A DNA stretch of 64,000 bases from Microcystis aeruginosa FD4 (GTDB taxonomy: Bacteria > Cyanobacteriota > Cyanobacteriia > Cyanobacteriales > Microcystaceae): NCBI RefSeq assembly GCF_009792235.1, contig NZ_CP046973.1, forward strand, positions 3,038,001-3,102,000, read 5' to 3'. The translations under genes were made by a program, and so were the position numbers. The notes beneath the pieces were generated by a model. That model saw nothing but the letters and a program-made list of their open reading frames with translations. It did no database searches and had not been told where the DNA came from. Position 1 is the first letter of the stretch; every line of letters starts with the position of its first letter. Below are positions 52,243 through 61,125 of the stretch, in pieces.

Positions 52243-52380
52243 GATTACTGTTCACTGTTCACTGAAAAGCTCCCCACTCCCAAGCAGTATTAAGGAGTAA
52301 TATTTAGATAATCAACAGCTTAACAGTGCTCTCTTTTCACTGATGACTGATTACTGTTCACTGTTCCCTAAAAAGCTGGA

Positions 52381-52647
52381 TTATTCTACGACAATTCGCC
52401 ATTCATGGAGTTCGTATTCCACACAACCATTCTCGATTAAAGGATCGCGAACTATAATTGCTTGGGCTTCCTCAAGAGAATCGGCCTTAAATAATAACAT
52501 TCCGCCGCCCCTTTCTGCCCAATAACCAGTTTTTGCTGCTCGTCCTTGGCTAATTAAATCACGCACATAGTCCTTATGGGCGCTGACAGAGCGATCGAAG
52601 GTAGCTTTATCAACAATGCCTTTTTCTATCTTGACAAACCAGGGCAT
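52381..52647 (-). CDS. YciI family protein
   Basis: 88 residues, a small ferredoxin-like dimer fold. MPWFVKIEKGIVDK, the central HKDYVRDLISQGRAAKTGYW and GGMLLFKADSLEEAQAIIVR then DPLIENGCVEYELHEWRIV match YciI/YCII proteins. These carry a His/Asp pair (H24 and D68 in this numbering) proposed to be catalytic; the physiological role is unknown. Mobile debris surrounds it on both sides. Confidence 0.85.
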   Translation of the reverse strand: MPWFVKIEKGIVDKATFDRSVSAHKDYVRDLISQGRAAKTGYWAERGGGMLLFKADSLEEAQAIIVRDPLIENGCVEYELHEWRIVVE

Positions 52648-52721
52648 AAATTTTCAGTAGGCTAGGACTGATTAACAATCATATAATTATACGGATTAAT
52701 CTTGGCCGTCGATGGTGCAAT

Positions 52722-53157
52722 GTAAAAACCGTCAACCTCAAGGAATTAGCCCTAGGTTTTGAAGGTCGGGTATTGGTAGAGTCCGATTACAAACGATGAC
52801 AACGCTTTTTTGGGGACTTCGAGAGAGATTACCCCGAAATAGCCTGCATTGTAGTCCAGTGGCTCAATATCCCTCAACCCTGGGTATTGAGTATTGACCG
52901 CACCAATTGGTCATTTGGTAGTCATCACTACAACATCCTCACAGTCGGCATTGTCCATGAAGGGGTAGCGAGGTGGATGCTCAAGAAGAAAAAGGCAACT
53001 CGAACAGCGATGAACGGAGGCGTTTCAAGAAACATGGTCGCCGAGCAAAAAGCCTTTTTCGGCTAGGTTTAGACCACCTTCGTCATCTTATTCTCAATCC
53101 TTCATTACCTAACTTTTCTCTTTTTCTCCAGTCCTTACATTTTTTGTCCTGTACTTA
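52722..53157 (+). pseudogene. IS4-family transposase remnant
   Basis: The frame reads VKTVNLKELALGFEGRVLVE, then SDYKR followed by a TGA where Trp is expected. It continues to VLSIDRTNWSFGSHHYNILT, which holds the first catalytic Asp. Near 52965 it shifts frame, and an internal deletion then joins NSDERRR to FKKHGRRAKSLFRLGLDHL, the conserved IS4-type C-terminus, ending at LHFLSCT. It lacks the middle third and cannot be active. Confidence 0.75.
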
Positions 53158-53775
53158 GTCTGCTAATAAATGAGCTTCTGCTTTGACCTCTATCTTTTTC
53201 AGTTTTGACGAGCTTTTTGGACGAGGATTTATCGCTTGTTCTAATCCTTCTTCCACAAATCTTTGTCTGACTCTTTGTATTGTTCTTATACTTAGGGTTG
53301 GCTGAATAAATCTAAAAACCTTGTTGGGTAAGACTTTTAGACTTTTTTGACCTCAAAAAGTGCCAACCATTGGAGTGATCGGGGGTAAAATCCCTGGACT
53401 TTTTCCCTGAAAATTAGGTAATTGACCCCCTCAAAATCGGTAAAACCCTACACCCCACACCCGTTCGGCAAAAGCCCACGGCCGAAGCCCACACCCCACA
53501 CCCTACCCCCACGAAAAACTTTTTCAGCAGACCCTACTTACATCCAAGGCTTCACTGATCTGAGGAGCATTCCACCCCCCATTTTCTTGACTAATATCTG
53601 CTTTAAGCAAGATACGAGCATGATTGATTTTTCGGGCAGCAGCTTTCCCTTTTTGGGTTAATTCTTGCAGAAAGGCTCGTTCATTCTCTGTTAGGGAGAC
53701 GATATATTTTTTAGCTGGCATAATTGGACAAATTGGCTTGAATTTACCTAAAATGTCGGATGAATGCCCCGCTAC
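53157..53775 (-). pseudogene. IS630-type transposase N-terminal part, interrupted by a MITE
   Basis: From the ATG near 53721, MPAKKYIVSLTENERAFLQE, KGKAAARKINHARILLKADI and GGWNAPQISEALDV are read. The frame resumes beyond the MITE as SIRTIQRVRQRFVEEGLEQA, INPRPKSSSKLKKIEV and KAEAHLLAD to about 53160. It is the HTH half of an IS630-like transposase, with the catalytic half gone. Removing the MITE and one TAAGTA restores the frame exactly. Confidence 0.8.
53301..53534. mobile_element. MITE of the GGGTTTGCTGAA family with TACTTA duplication
   Basis: Left end GGGTTGGCTGAATAAATC and right end, read inward, GGGTCTGCTGAAAAAGTTTT. TACTTA directly precedes and follows the element. The interior has CACCCCACACCCTA repeats and a short TTCGGC/GCCGAA stem. 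It carries no coding sequence. Confidence 0.75.
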
Positions 53776-53814
53776 ATTTTTCGACAAGATACTCACCTTT
53801 GTGGGGGATGAAAT

Positions 53815-54250
53815 CCGATCTCAGATACCAGGGAAAAAGGGGTTTCCTCGGTTCAAAAAACCTAACCGTTCGGTTGAGTACAAACTAACAGGCTACCAAC
53901 TATCTGATCAGGGACGTAAAATCAAGTTCACCGATGGCTTTAAAGCAGGAGAATTTGATTTATGGTGTAGTCAAAAGACATTAGTTTATTATTCAGAGCA
54001 ACAGATTAGACGGGTAAGAGTTGTTAGACGTGCTGACGGTTATTATTGCCAGTTTTTGATTGACGTAGAACGGCAAGAATACCATAAACCAACGGGAAAA
54101 ATAACAGGACTTGACTTAGGGTTAAAGGAATTTTATACCGACGCTCAAGGCAATACTGTAGAGAATCCACGTTATTTAAGCAAGTCAGAAAAACGACTTA
54201 AAAAAGCACAACGACGATTATCCAAAAAGTTTCGTCAAGGAAAGAAACAG
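53815..54250 (+). pseudogene. TnpB fragment (IS200/IS605 group)
   Basis: Central TnpB sequence: IPGKKGFPRFKKPNRSVEYK, IKFTDGFKAGEFDLW, QQIRRVRVVRRADGYYCQFL, then the first RuvC Asp in ITGLDLGLKEFYTDAQGNT and KRLKKAQRRLSKKFRQGKKQ. The N-terminus, the second and third RuvC acids and the zinc ribbon are missing. Homology stops abruptly at about 54250. Confidence 0.8.
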
Positions 54251-54676
54251 TTCAAGAAATTCTTAGTCAATGGGAAACCTTACTTTAGAGGTGATCACGA
54301 TATTAGCTTGAGAAAGTTTCAGGCTTATTTAGGGTTAGGGTATTCTTATCAGATCTCGGGTGATACTTCTGCCAAACAGGACAAGGTTAAAAAGTCGTGG
54401 AAGGGTTCCGACTTAATGCGCTCTCACTTGTAGGCTCACGCACTGGTGACTATTTGCCCGAATAAACCCGCTAAAACCGAGATTATTGTCAAGCTTAAGC
54501 ATTCTTGGCTTAATCCCCGGATTCATATCTATTACGACCACGAAAATGGTCAAAGAATCGAAAAAAAGAAAGAATTACCCAGCTTGAAGGCACTGGGTAA
54601 GGATGGTCTCTGTCGCTTGCTATTTTACGAAACTAGGCTTTTGTATCAGCTTTTGACGGACAATTTAGTAAAGTGA
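54251..54676 (+). pseudogene. Unrecognised coding remnant with in-frame TAG
   Basis: The frame continues from the TnpB fragment as FKKFLVNGKPYFRGDHDISL, KFQAYLGLGYSYQISGD and LMRSHL, meets TAG at 54431, and stays open in the same frame: AHALVTICPNKPAKTEIIVK, LNPRIHIYYDHENGQRIEKK, GLCRLLFYETRLLYQLLTDN. I do not recognise the family. It reads like real protein-coding DNA without its start, split by one nonsense codon. Confidence 0.45.
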
Positions 54677-54689
54677 TAGATCAATGATT

Positions 54690-54723
54690 GTCACTTGTAA
54701 TATTTACATTACAATTATGTGAC
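54690..54723. promoter_or_regulatory. Inverted repeat upstream of ileS
   Basis: GTCAC and GTGAC enclose TTGTAAT-ATTTAC-ATTACAA-TTAT. The 34-bp dyad lies 80 bp before the ileS ATG and just after the stop of the unrecognised remnant. It could be an operator or an old IS end. Confidence 0.35.
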
Positions 54724-54803
54724 AGAATAGAGATAACGACTCTCAAAGGGACGTTATTTAGGAATGAATCCCGAAAACGATTGATATCCATAGGTTTGCC
54801 AGA

Positions 54804-57662
54804 ATGTCCAACGCTAAAAGTTACAAAGATACCGTTAATTTGCCCCAAACTGACTTTGATATGCGGGCAAATGCCAGCAAACGTGAGCCAGAAATTCAGA
54901 AATTCTGGCAAGATGAGCAAATATACGAGAAACTAGCGCAAAATAACCCCAAAGAATTATTTATTCTCCACGATGGTCCCCCCTACGCTAACGGGTCCCT
55001 GCATATCGGTCATGCTTTAAATAAAATTCTCAAAGACATTATCAATAAATATAAACTGCTGCAAGGCTACAAAGTGCGCTATGTGCCGGGTTGGGATTGT
55101 CACGGGTTGCCGATCGAACTGAAGGTTTTACAAAGTCTCAAAAGCTCGGAAAAAGAGGGTCTAACCCCTTTAAAATTACGTCAGAAAGCCCACGATTTTG
55201 CCCTTCAAACGCAAAAAGAACAGTGTGAAGGTTTCAAAAGGTATGGAGTCTGGGGAGACTGGGAAAATCCCTATTTAACCCTAAAACCTGAATACGAGGC
55301 CGCTCAAATTGCCGTATTCGGAAAAATGGCCCTGAAAGGTTATATTTATCGGGGACTAAAACCGGTTCACTGGAGTCCTAGTTCTCAAACCGCTTTAGCT
55401 GAGGCAGAATTAGAATATCCCGAAGGTCACACTTCCCGCAGTGTCTATGTTGCTTTCCCAATTACGTCAGTTTCAACCCCGGTTTTAACGTCATTTTTGC
55501 CTAATTTATCCGTGGCTATCTGGACGACTACTCCCTGGACTTTACCCGGGAATTTAGCCGTCGCATTAAATCCAGAATTAAACTATTCAGTGGTAGAAAC
55601 TAGCGAGTCTAATTATCTAATCGTAGCGACGGATTTAGTCGAAAAATTGGCCGACACTTTTAACACAACTTTGACGATTAAAGCAACGGTTAAAGGTCAG
55701 GATTTAGAACATACTAAATATCGTCATCCTTTGTTTGACAGAGAAAGTGCTATTCTCATCGGTGGAGATTATGTCACCACTGATTCCGGCACCGGATTAG
55801 TTCATACTGCTCCCGGTCATGGTCAGGAGGATTATATCGTCGGCCAACGTTACGGTTTACCGATACTTTCTCCTGTGGATGATCAGGGAAATTTCACCGC
55901 AGAAGCGGGACAATTTGCGGGTTTAAATGTCTTGAAAGATGCTAATGAAGCAATAATTTTAGCACTGACAGAAAAGGGTGCATTACTTAAAGAAGAAGCA
56001 TATCAGCATAAATATCCCTACGATTGGAGAACCAAAAAACCGACAATTTTCCGCGCAACAGAACAATGGTTTGCTTCCGTGGAAGGATTCCGAGAATTAG
56101 CTTTAGAAGCAATTGATTCGGTGCGTTGGATTCCTGCAACGGGTAAGAATCGCATCACTTCTATGGTCAGTGAAAGAAGCGATTGGTGTATCTCTCGTCA
56201 GCGCAGTTGGGGGGTTCCTATTCCTGTTTTTTATGACGAAGAAACTAATGAACCTCTGTTAACGGAGGAGACGATTAATCACGTTCAAGCTATCTTCGCA
56301 GTCAAGGGTTCTAATGCTTGGTGGGAGTTATCGGTAGAGGAATTGTTACCGACCAGTTATCGCGATAATGGTCGCAGTTATCGCAAGGGAATGGATACTA
56401 TGGATGTGTGGTTTGATTCTGGTTCTAGTTGGAATGCGGTGGCTAATGCTCGACCAGAATTAAGTTATCCTGCTGATATGTATCTAGAAGGATCGGATCA
56501 GCATCGGGGATGGTTTCAATCGAGTTTATTAACCAGTGTGGCTGCTAATGGTATTGCTCCCTATAAAACGGTGTTAACTCACGGTTTTGTTTTGGATGAA
56601 CAGGGACGAAAAATGAGTAAATCTCTGGGTAATGTAATCGATCCCAATGTGATCATTAATGGGGGTAAAGACCAGAAAAAAGAACCCGCTTATGGGGTGG
56701 ATGTGATTCGTTTATGGGTGTCCTCGGTGGACTATACCAATGATGTGAATATCGGTCAAAATATTCTCAAACAGTTGGTAGATATCCGTAATAAAATCCG
56801 TAATACTGCCAGGTTTTTACTGGGGAGTTTAAATGATTTTGATCCCGTTAAAGATGCGGTAGCTTATCAGGACTTACCAGAGATTGATCGCTATATGTTA
56901 CATCGTATCTCGGAAGTGTTTACGGAAGTGACGGCAGCTTTTGAAAGTTTCCAATTTTTCCGCTTTTTCCAGACGGTACAGAATTTTTGTGTTGTCGATT
57001 TATCTAACTTTTATATCGACATCGCTAAAGATCGTTTATACATTTCTGACCCTAATTCTTTCCGTCGTCGCAGTTGTCAAACAGTTTATGCTATTGCTTT
57101 AGAAAATCTTGCTAAAGCGATCGCTCCTGTCCTGTCTCATCTAGCGGAAGATATCTGGCAATTTCTACCCTACAAAACTCCTTATTTATCGGTATTTGAG
57201 TCAGGATGGCTAAACATCGATCCTGCTTGGAATAATCGCGAATTAGCCGATAAATGGGCGAAATTCCGGCAGCTACGCACCGAAGTTAATAAGGTGATGG
57301 AAACTGCCAGAAATGATAAGGCGATCGGTGCTTCTTTAGAGGCAAAAGTTTTACTTTATGTTCCCGATGAAACCTTAAAACAGGAGTTAGAATTATTCAA
57401 CAATTGTGATAGTTTAACGGGGAATAAAGTCGATGAATTGCGTTATCTATTCCTCTCTTCTCAAGTGGAATTAGTTAGTGATATTAGCGCGATTCAAACC
57501 GCAGAATATAAGGGAGAATCGGACTTTGTTTCGGTGGGAATTGTCAAAGCAGACGGCGAAAAATGCGATCGCTGTTGGAATTATTCCACTCAAGTGGGAA
57601 AATTTGCCGATGATCCTACTATTTGTGAGCGTTGTAATGCCGCTTTAAAAGGAGAGTTCTAA
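54804..57662 (+). CDS. ileS: Isoleucyl-tRNA synthetase
   Basis: 952 residues, class I synthetase charging tRNA-Ile. Signature 1 (HIGH) is in GPPYANGSLHIGHALNK and signature 2 in GRKMSKSLGNVIDP. The editing domain region includes IWTTTPWTLPGNLAVAL. The C-terminal zinc ribbon is intact: CDRCWNYSTQVG and CERCNAAL. The frame around the ATG at 54804 begins MSNAKSYKDTVNLPQTDFDM, as expected. A hairpin follows the stop. No T-box-like leader is seen. Confidence 0.97.
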   Translation: MSNAKSYKDTVNLPQTDFDMRANASKREPEIQKFWQDEQIYEKLAQNNPKELFILHDGPPYANGSLHIGHALNKILKDIINKYKLLQGYKVRYVPGWDCHGLPIELKVLQSLKSSEKEGLTPLKLRQKAHDFALQTQKEQCEGFKRYGVWGDWENPYLTLKPEYEAAQIAVFGKMALKGYIYRGLKPVHWSPSSQTALAEAELEYPEGHTSRSVYVAFPITSVSTPVLTSFLPNLSVAIWTTTPWTLPGNLAVALNPELNYSVVETSESNYLIVATDLVEKLADTFNTTLTIKATVKGQDLEHTKYRHPLFDRESAILIGGDYVTTDSGTGLVHTAPGHGQEDYIVGQRYGLPILSPVDDQGNFTAEAGQFAGLNVLKDANEAIILALTEKGALLKEEAYQHKYPYDWRTKKPTIFRATEQWFASVEGFRELALEAIDSVRWIPATGKNRITSMVSERSDWCISRQRSWGVPIPVFYDEETNEPLLTEETINHVQAIFAVKGSNAWWELSVEELLPTSYRDNGRSYRKGMDTMDVWFDSGSSWNAVANARPELSYPADMYLEGSDQHRGWFQSSLLTSVAANGIAPYKTVLTHGFVLDEQGRKMSKSLGNVIDPNVIINGGKDQKKEPAYGVDVIRLWVSSVDYTNDVNIGQNILKQLVDIRNKIRNTARFLLGSLNDFDPVKDAVAYQDLPEIDRYMLHRISEVFTEVTAAFESFQFFRFFQTVQNFCVVDLSNFYIDIAKDRLYISDPNSFRRRSCQTVYAIALENLAKAIAPVLSHLAEDIWQFLPYKTPYLSVFESGWLNIDPAWNNRELADKWAKFRQLRTEVNKVMETARNDKAIGASLEAKVLLYVPDETLKQELELFNNCDSLTGNKVDELRYLFLSSQVELVSDISAIQTAEYKGESDFVSVGIVKADGEKCDRCWNYSTQVGKFADDPTICERCNAALKGEF

Positions 57663-57672
57663 GCTGAATTAA

Positions 57673-57704
57673 AAGGGTGCTTTATTGTTTAATAAAGTAC
57701 CCTT
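57673..57704 (+). terminator. Hairpin after ileS, probable terminator
   Basis: AAGGGTGCTTTATT-GTTT-AATAAAGTACCCTT, one mismatch, 10 bp after the stop. It lacks a terminal T-run. The TTG at 57685 is in its loop, a further reason to start the next gene at 57754. Confidence 0.5.
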
Positions 57705-57753
57705 AGTTGCTTCTACAAACTTAAACTTATGGAAATTCAAAATCAAGAAAAAT

Positions 57754-58785
57754 ATGAATGTTAGCGATCTTAAGAAAACTGCCTTGATATATTGGCCAGT
57801 TGAATTAGCAGAAAAAGAAAAACTATCTAGTATAATTCCCTTACTAATACGAACTCAAGAAAGTTTTATCAGTATATTACGAATAGCATCTAAAGATCCA
57901 TTCTCATGGATAACAGCCTTAGATTTATGTGATGAACTTTATCCTAATCTATTTTTAAAACATCTCTGTGTTCTATCTGATATTGGTGGAGAAAATTTAA
58001 AAAGATTCTCTTCAGAACTTTCTAGTGATTTTTATTCTAAAGATTTTGAGTTTATATTTCGAGACAAAATTTATCAATACCAGTTTGTTTCTTTGAAAAA
58101 TAGAGCTACATGGAATAATAAAAATTTGGGATTAGACGGGGAGGGGATATTAAACCCTTGTTCTCTTAGCCAAGAAATCCGAGATGTTATTATGCTAATA
58201 ATGTTCGGTGGTTTGGCAACCTCTATAAATGTTCCTGATGAAATAGAAGAAAAATGTATTATTGGTGCTATGATAGGTAACATTAGACTTCTGGAAGAAT
58301 ATATTAAGCATCGTTACATCTGGGTTAGTAAAATTACTGGGGGAGCAAAATCGAATAAAATGGGTCAGCTTGCTCAAGAATACATTAGAGAAAAATTGAA
58401 AGTATATTTACCTGAGTGGGATTTTTCTAGAAAATCTATACCAGGAATAAGTCAAAATGAGGGTAGAACACTAACCAAATTTGATATAGTGGGAATACCA
58501 CCTCATGATCAACCACCTTACTGGGGTATTGAAGTATCATTTCAATTTACTACTAACAGTGTTGTAGAAAGGAAAGGAAAATTGGCTAGAGATAGACGAG
58601 AAATTTTAAACAGACAGCACCATAAAGTTGCTTATGTAGTTGATGGAGCGGGAAATTTTGACAGAAGTTCTTTTATACAAGACTTAATTGATTTTAGTGA
58701 CTGTGTTGTTAACTTTAGTGAAAATGATCTTAAGCGTTTAGCTAAAACTATGGAGGATTCAATTAAAAATGAGCCACAAAAGTGA
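57754..58785 (+). CDS. Type II restriction endonuclease, PD-(D/E)XK-like
   Basis: About 343 residues, AT-rich. The C-terminal half looks nuclease-like: a helix GQLAQEYIREKLKVYLPEW, then TKFDIVGIPPHDQPP with an Asp and YWGIEVSFQFTTNSVVERKG, where E and a distal Gln/Lys would complete a PD-(D/E)XK-type site. LNRQHHKVAYVVDGAGNFDR follows. The N-terminal half is unassigned. Identification rests mainly on the 17-bp overlap with the methyltransferase gene downstream, since restriction enzymes have little conservation. The recognition site is unknown. The ATG at 57754 is chosen over an upstream TTG in a hairpin. Confidence 0.65.
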   Translation: MNVSDLKKTALIYWPVELAEKEKLSSIIPLLIRTQESFISILRIASKDPFSWITALDLCDELYPNLFLKHLCVLSDIGGENLKRFSSELSSDFYSKDFEFIFRDKIYQYQFVSLKNRATWNNKNLGLDGEGILNPCSLSQEIRDVIMLIMFGGLATSINVPDEIEEKCIIGAMIGNIRLLEEYIKHRYIWVSKITGGAKSNKMGQLAQEYIREKLKVYLPEWDFSRKSIPGISQNEGRTLTKFDIVGIPPHDQPPYWGIEVSFQFTTNSVVERKGKLARDRREILNRQHHKVAYVVDGAGNFDRSSFIQDLIDFSDCVVNFSENDLKRLAKTMEDSIKNEPQK

Positions 58786-60535
58786 AAATTGTCTGCCACT
58801 AAAAGTTATTGAAATACAGCCTTCTGCGTTAGAAGATAATTATCAAACTATAGGCAAAAACTCTAATGTCTATTTTCTTCATCTTCCGACTATTAAACAA
58901 TGTAAACTCAAAAAAATATCTAATCTTAAAGATTACCTAATTAGTTTTGCAAATGAATTAGATGATAAAAGTGTATTGTGTATCTTGTCCAATGCAGAAA
59001 TTGCCTGTCAAGTCATATCGTTTTTAGAAAAATCTACATATTTCAAGCTATGGGTTGCTATCAAAAGAAGTCAAGCATTAATGGATGAGAGCTATATGTT
59101 AGATAACCATGTGTCTTTGACGATGTTTACTAAATACCGTTCACCTTTAAAGCATAATAAAACTTTAATTCAGTATTCTTATTGTCCCTCTTGTAATAAA
59201 ACGACAAAAGATTATGGAGGTAAAAAACATTTATATAGTCCATTTGGAACATTAATGTCAGATGTGTGGAGGGACATAAGTTATTCTCATCAAAAAATAC
59301 CTCAAGATATTCTTGAAAGAATAAAGGATCTTTTTGGTTTAGAACCATATCAATTTGTGTACTATATAGATCTACAAAATTATTTTGCCACCATCGACAA
59401 TAATCAAAAAATAAAACCTATAGAAAATACAACTAATAATGTCATATACAAACAACCAAGTAATTTGATTAAAAGCAATCTACTAATTAATGATGATTGC
59501 TTAAATTATCTACGATTATTACCCAATAATTCAATAGATTTTATTTTTGCAGATCCTCCCTACAATATCCAAAAAAAATATGATATATGGAATGATTGTC
59601 AGGATAATAATCAATATATAAAGTGGTGTATTGAATGGGTAAATGAACTGGCTAGAGTATTAAAGAATGGAAAAACTCTAGCACTCCTCAATATTCCTAT
59701 ATACCTGGCTAAATACTATGAATTTAGTCAAGGAGTTTTAGAATTTCAAAATTGGATAGTTTGGGAAAGTCTTAGTCTTCCTGTGAGACAAATAATGCCT
59801 TCACATTATGGTATTTTGTGCCTAAGTAAAGGTGAACCAGAAATTAAAAAAATTAGCAATGAAAGTATTTATGATTATAATTTTTCTTTAAAAGAATGGT
59901 ATTGTATTAGAGATCAATGTATCAAAAAAAGAAATAAAGATAAAACCGTAGATAGAGAACCGTTAACTAATATATGGTGGGACATTCATAGACTCAAGCA
60001 TAATTCAAAACGTGTAGATCACCCATGTCAACTACCTCCAACACTAATGAAACGTATTCTCACTATATTTACCGAGGAAAATGATGTAGTATTAGACCCC
60101 TTTAATGGCTCTGGTACAACTACTCTTGTTGCCTCTATCATGAACAGACGATACATTGGCATTGAAATTTCTGAACAATATCATTATTTAGCTGAACAAA
60201 GACATATAGAGTTAGAAAATGGTCTTGATCCATTTGCTAAAAGAGATATTATTCCTCAGGCTAAAAATAGTAGAGTTAATCGTATTAAAAAACAAAAATA
60301 TGATGTTTCTAAAAAAACTTTACAGCTAGAAGTGAGAGATATAGCGCTAAAAATAGGGCGAAAACCAACCAGAGAAGATATAGAAAAGTACAGCCAATAC
60401 CCTTTCAGATACTTTAACGAATATTTTGCTGATTGGGGAGAAGTTTGTAGTGCTGTCGGTGATAAGGGTATGCAAGAAAACAAGGACATAGATAACTATC
60501 CAGACTTTAAGCAGCTTGAGCTACCATTTGAGTGA
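58769..60535 (+). CDS. Type II DNA adenine/N4-cytosine methyltransferase, beta-class order
   Basis: 588 residues. Motif IV FIFADPPYNIQKKYDIWND (residues ~260-280) comes before motif I VVLDPFNGSGTTTLVASI (~440-460), which defines the beta class. HPCQLPPTLMKRILTIFTEE forms motif X, and DPPY favours N6-adenine. The first ~230 residues look like a decayed second methyltransferase half: LCILSNAEIACQVISFLE, YCPSCNKTTKDYGGKK and GTLMSDVWRDISYS parallel the later NIWWDIHRLKHN. The gene is AT-rich like its endonuclease partner. The last ~70 residues (ALKIGRKPTREDIEKYSQYP) add a small helical domain. Confidence 0.85.
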   Translation: MSHKSENCLPLKVIEIQPSALEDNYQTIGKNSNVYFLHLPTIKQCKLKKISNLKDYLISFANELDDKSVLCILSNAEIACQVISFLEKSTYFKLWVAIKRSQALMDESYMLDNHVSLTMFTKYRSPLKHNKTLIQYSYCPSCNKTTKDYGGKKHLYSPFGTLMSDVWRDISYSHQKIPQDILERIKDLFGLEPYQFVYYIDLQNYFATIDNNQKIKPIENTTNNVIYKQPSNLIKSNLLINDDCLNYLRLLPNNSIDFIFADPPYNIQKKYDIWNDCQDNNQYIKWCIEWVNELARVLKNGKTLALLNIPIYLAKYYEFSQGVLEFQNWIVWESLSLPVRQIMPSHYGILCLSKGEPEIKKISNESIYDYNFSLKEWYCIRDQCIKKRNKDKTVDREPLTNIWWDIHRLKHNSKRVDHPCQLPPTLMKRILTIFTEENDVVLDPFNGSGTTTLVASIMNRRYIGIEISEQYHYLAEQRHIELENGLDPFAKRDIIPQAKNSRVNRIKKQKYDVSKKTLQLEVRDIALKIGRKPTREDIEKYSQYPFRYFNEYFADWGEVCSAVGDKGMQENKDIDNYPDFKQLELPFE

Positions 60536-60695
60536 TTCTTAATGAAGAATTGCAACGTCATAAATGTTGACTTATTTCTCAGATGATCGCTTAGTCAAAA
60601 TTAAACCCCCGATCAGCGAAAATTAACTGTAAGCGATCGAAAAACTGGGAAAATATTCAATTGATTCAATGTCATCTTTTTTAACTATGCTGCCC

Positions 60696-61085
60696 ATGAA
60701 TAATCAGGTCATCCGTACTGATAAAGCCCCAGCCCCTGTGGGTCCCTATAATCAAGCGATCGCTGCTACTGGTCCTTTTCTCTTTGTTGCGGGACAAATT
60801 CCCCTAGATCCCGTCACGGGTGAAATCGTCTCCGGGGAAATTAGCGCCCAAACCGAACAAGTCATGGCCAATCTAGAGGGCATTTTAACCGCCGCGGGAG
60901 CCAATTGGTCAAATGTGGTCAAAACTACCGTCTTTCTCTCGGATTTAGCCAATTTCGGGGCGATGAATCAAGTTTATGCCCGTTATTTCCCCCCAGAAAC
61001 TGCCCCGGCCCGGGCCTGTGTGGAAGTGGCCCGTCTTCCCAAAGATGTCCTAGTAGAAATAGAATGTATTGCCGTTTTAGCCTAA
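60696..61085 (+). CDS. ridA: RidA family enamine/imine deaminase
   Basis: 129 residues from the ATG at 60696. It hydrolyses reactive 2-aminoacrylate and other enamines from PLP enzymes to 2-keto acids plus ammonia. APAPVGPYNQAIAATGPFLF and VAGQIPLDPVTGEIVSG start the protein. The conserved Arg that binds the substrate carboxylate is in APARACVEVARLPKDVLVEI. The frame extends 9 codons upstream with two more Met (60669, 60687); the family usually starts near the third. It converges on rpoC1, with a hairpin between. Confidence 0.93.
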   Translation: MNNQVIRTDKAPAPVGPYNQAIAATGPFLFVAGQIPLDPVTGEIVSGEISAQTEQVMANLEGILTAAGANWSNVVKTTVFLSDLANFGAMNQVYARYFPPETAPARACVEVARLPKDVLVEIECIAVLA

Positions 61086-61092
61086 AAATTAA

Positions 61093-61112
61093 GGTGGGCA
61101 TTGCCCACCCTA
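61093..61112 (-). terminator. Hairpin between convergent ridA and rpoC1
   Basis: GGTGGGC-ATT-GCCCACC. On the minus strand it is followed by TTAATTTTT, so it can terminate rpoC1. On the plus strand no T-run follows. Confidence 0.65.
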
Positions 61113-61125
61113 GTTCAATCTCTCT

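Larger units (their letters stand above)
51603..52380. other. Gene-free repeat region between infA and the YciI gene
   Basis: Besides the two MITEs it holds heptamer repeats (51940-51964, 52330-52370), a CCCATCTCC-rich stretch (51720-51785) and a duplicated segment GCAGTATTAAGTAGTAAGAT (51789) / GCAGTATTAAGGAGTAATAT (52274). No gene is supported. Confidence 0.6.

Noticed and set aside
54724..54803. T-box or other riboswitch before ileS
   Set aside because: No specifier stem, T-box bulge or antiterminator pattern is visible, and T-boxes are not typical of cyanobacteria.
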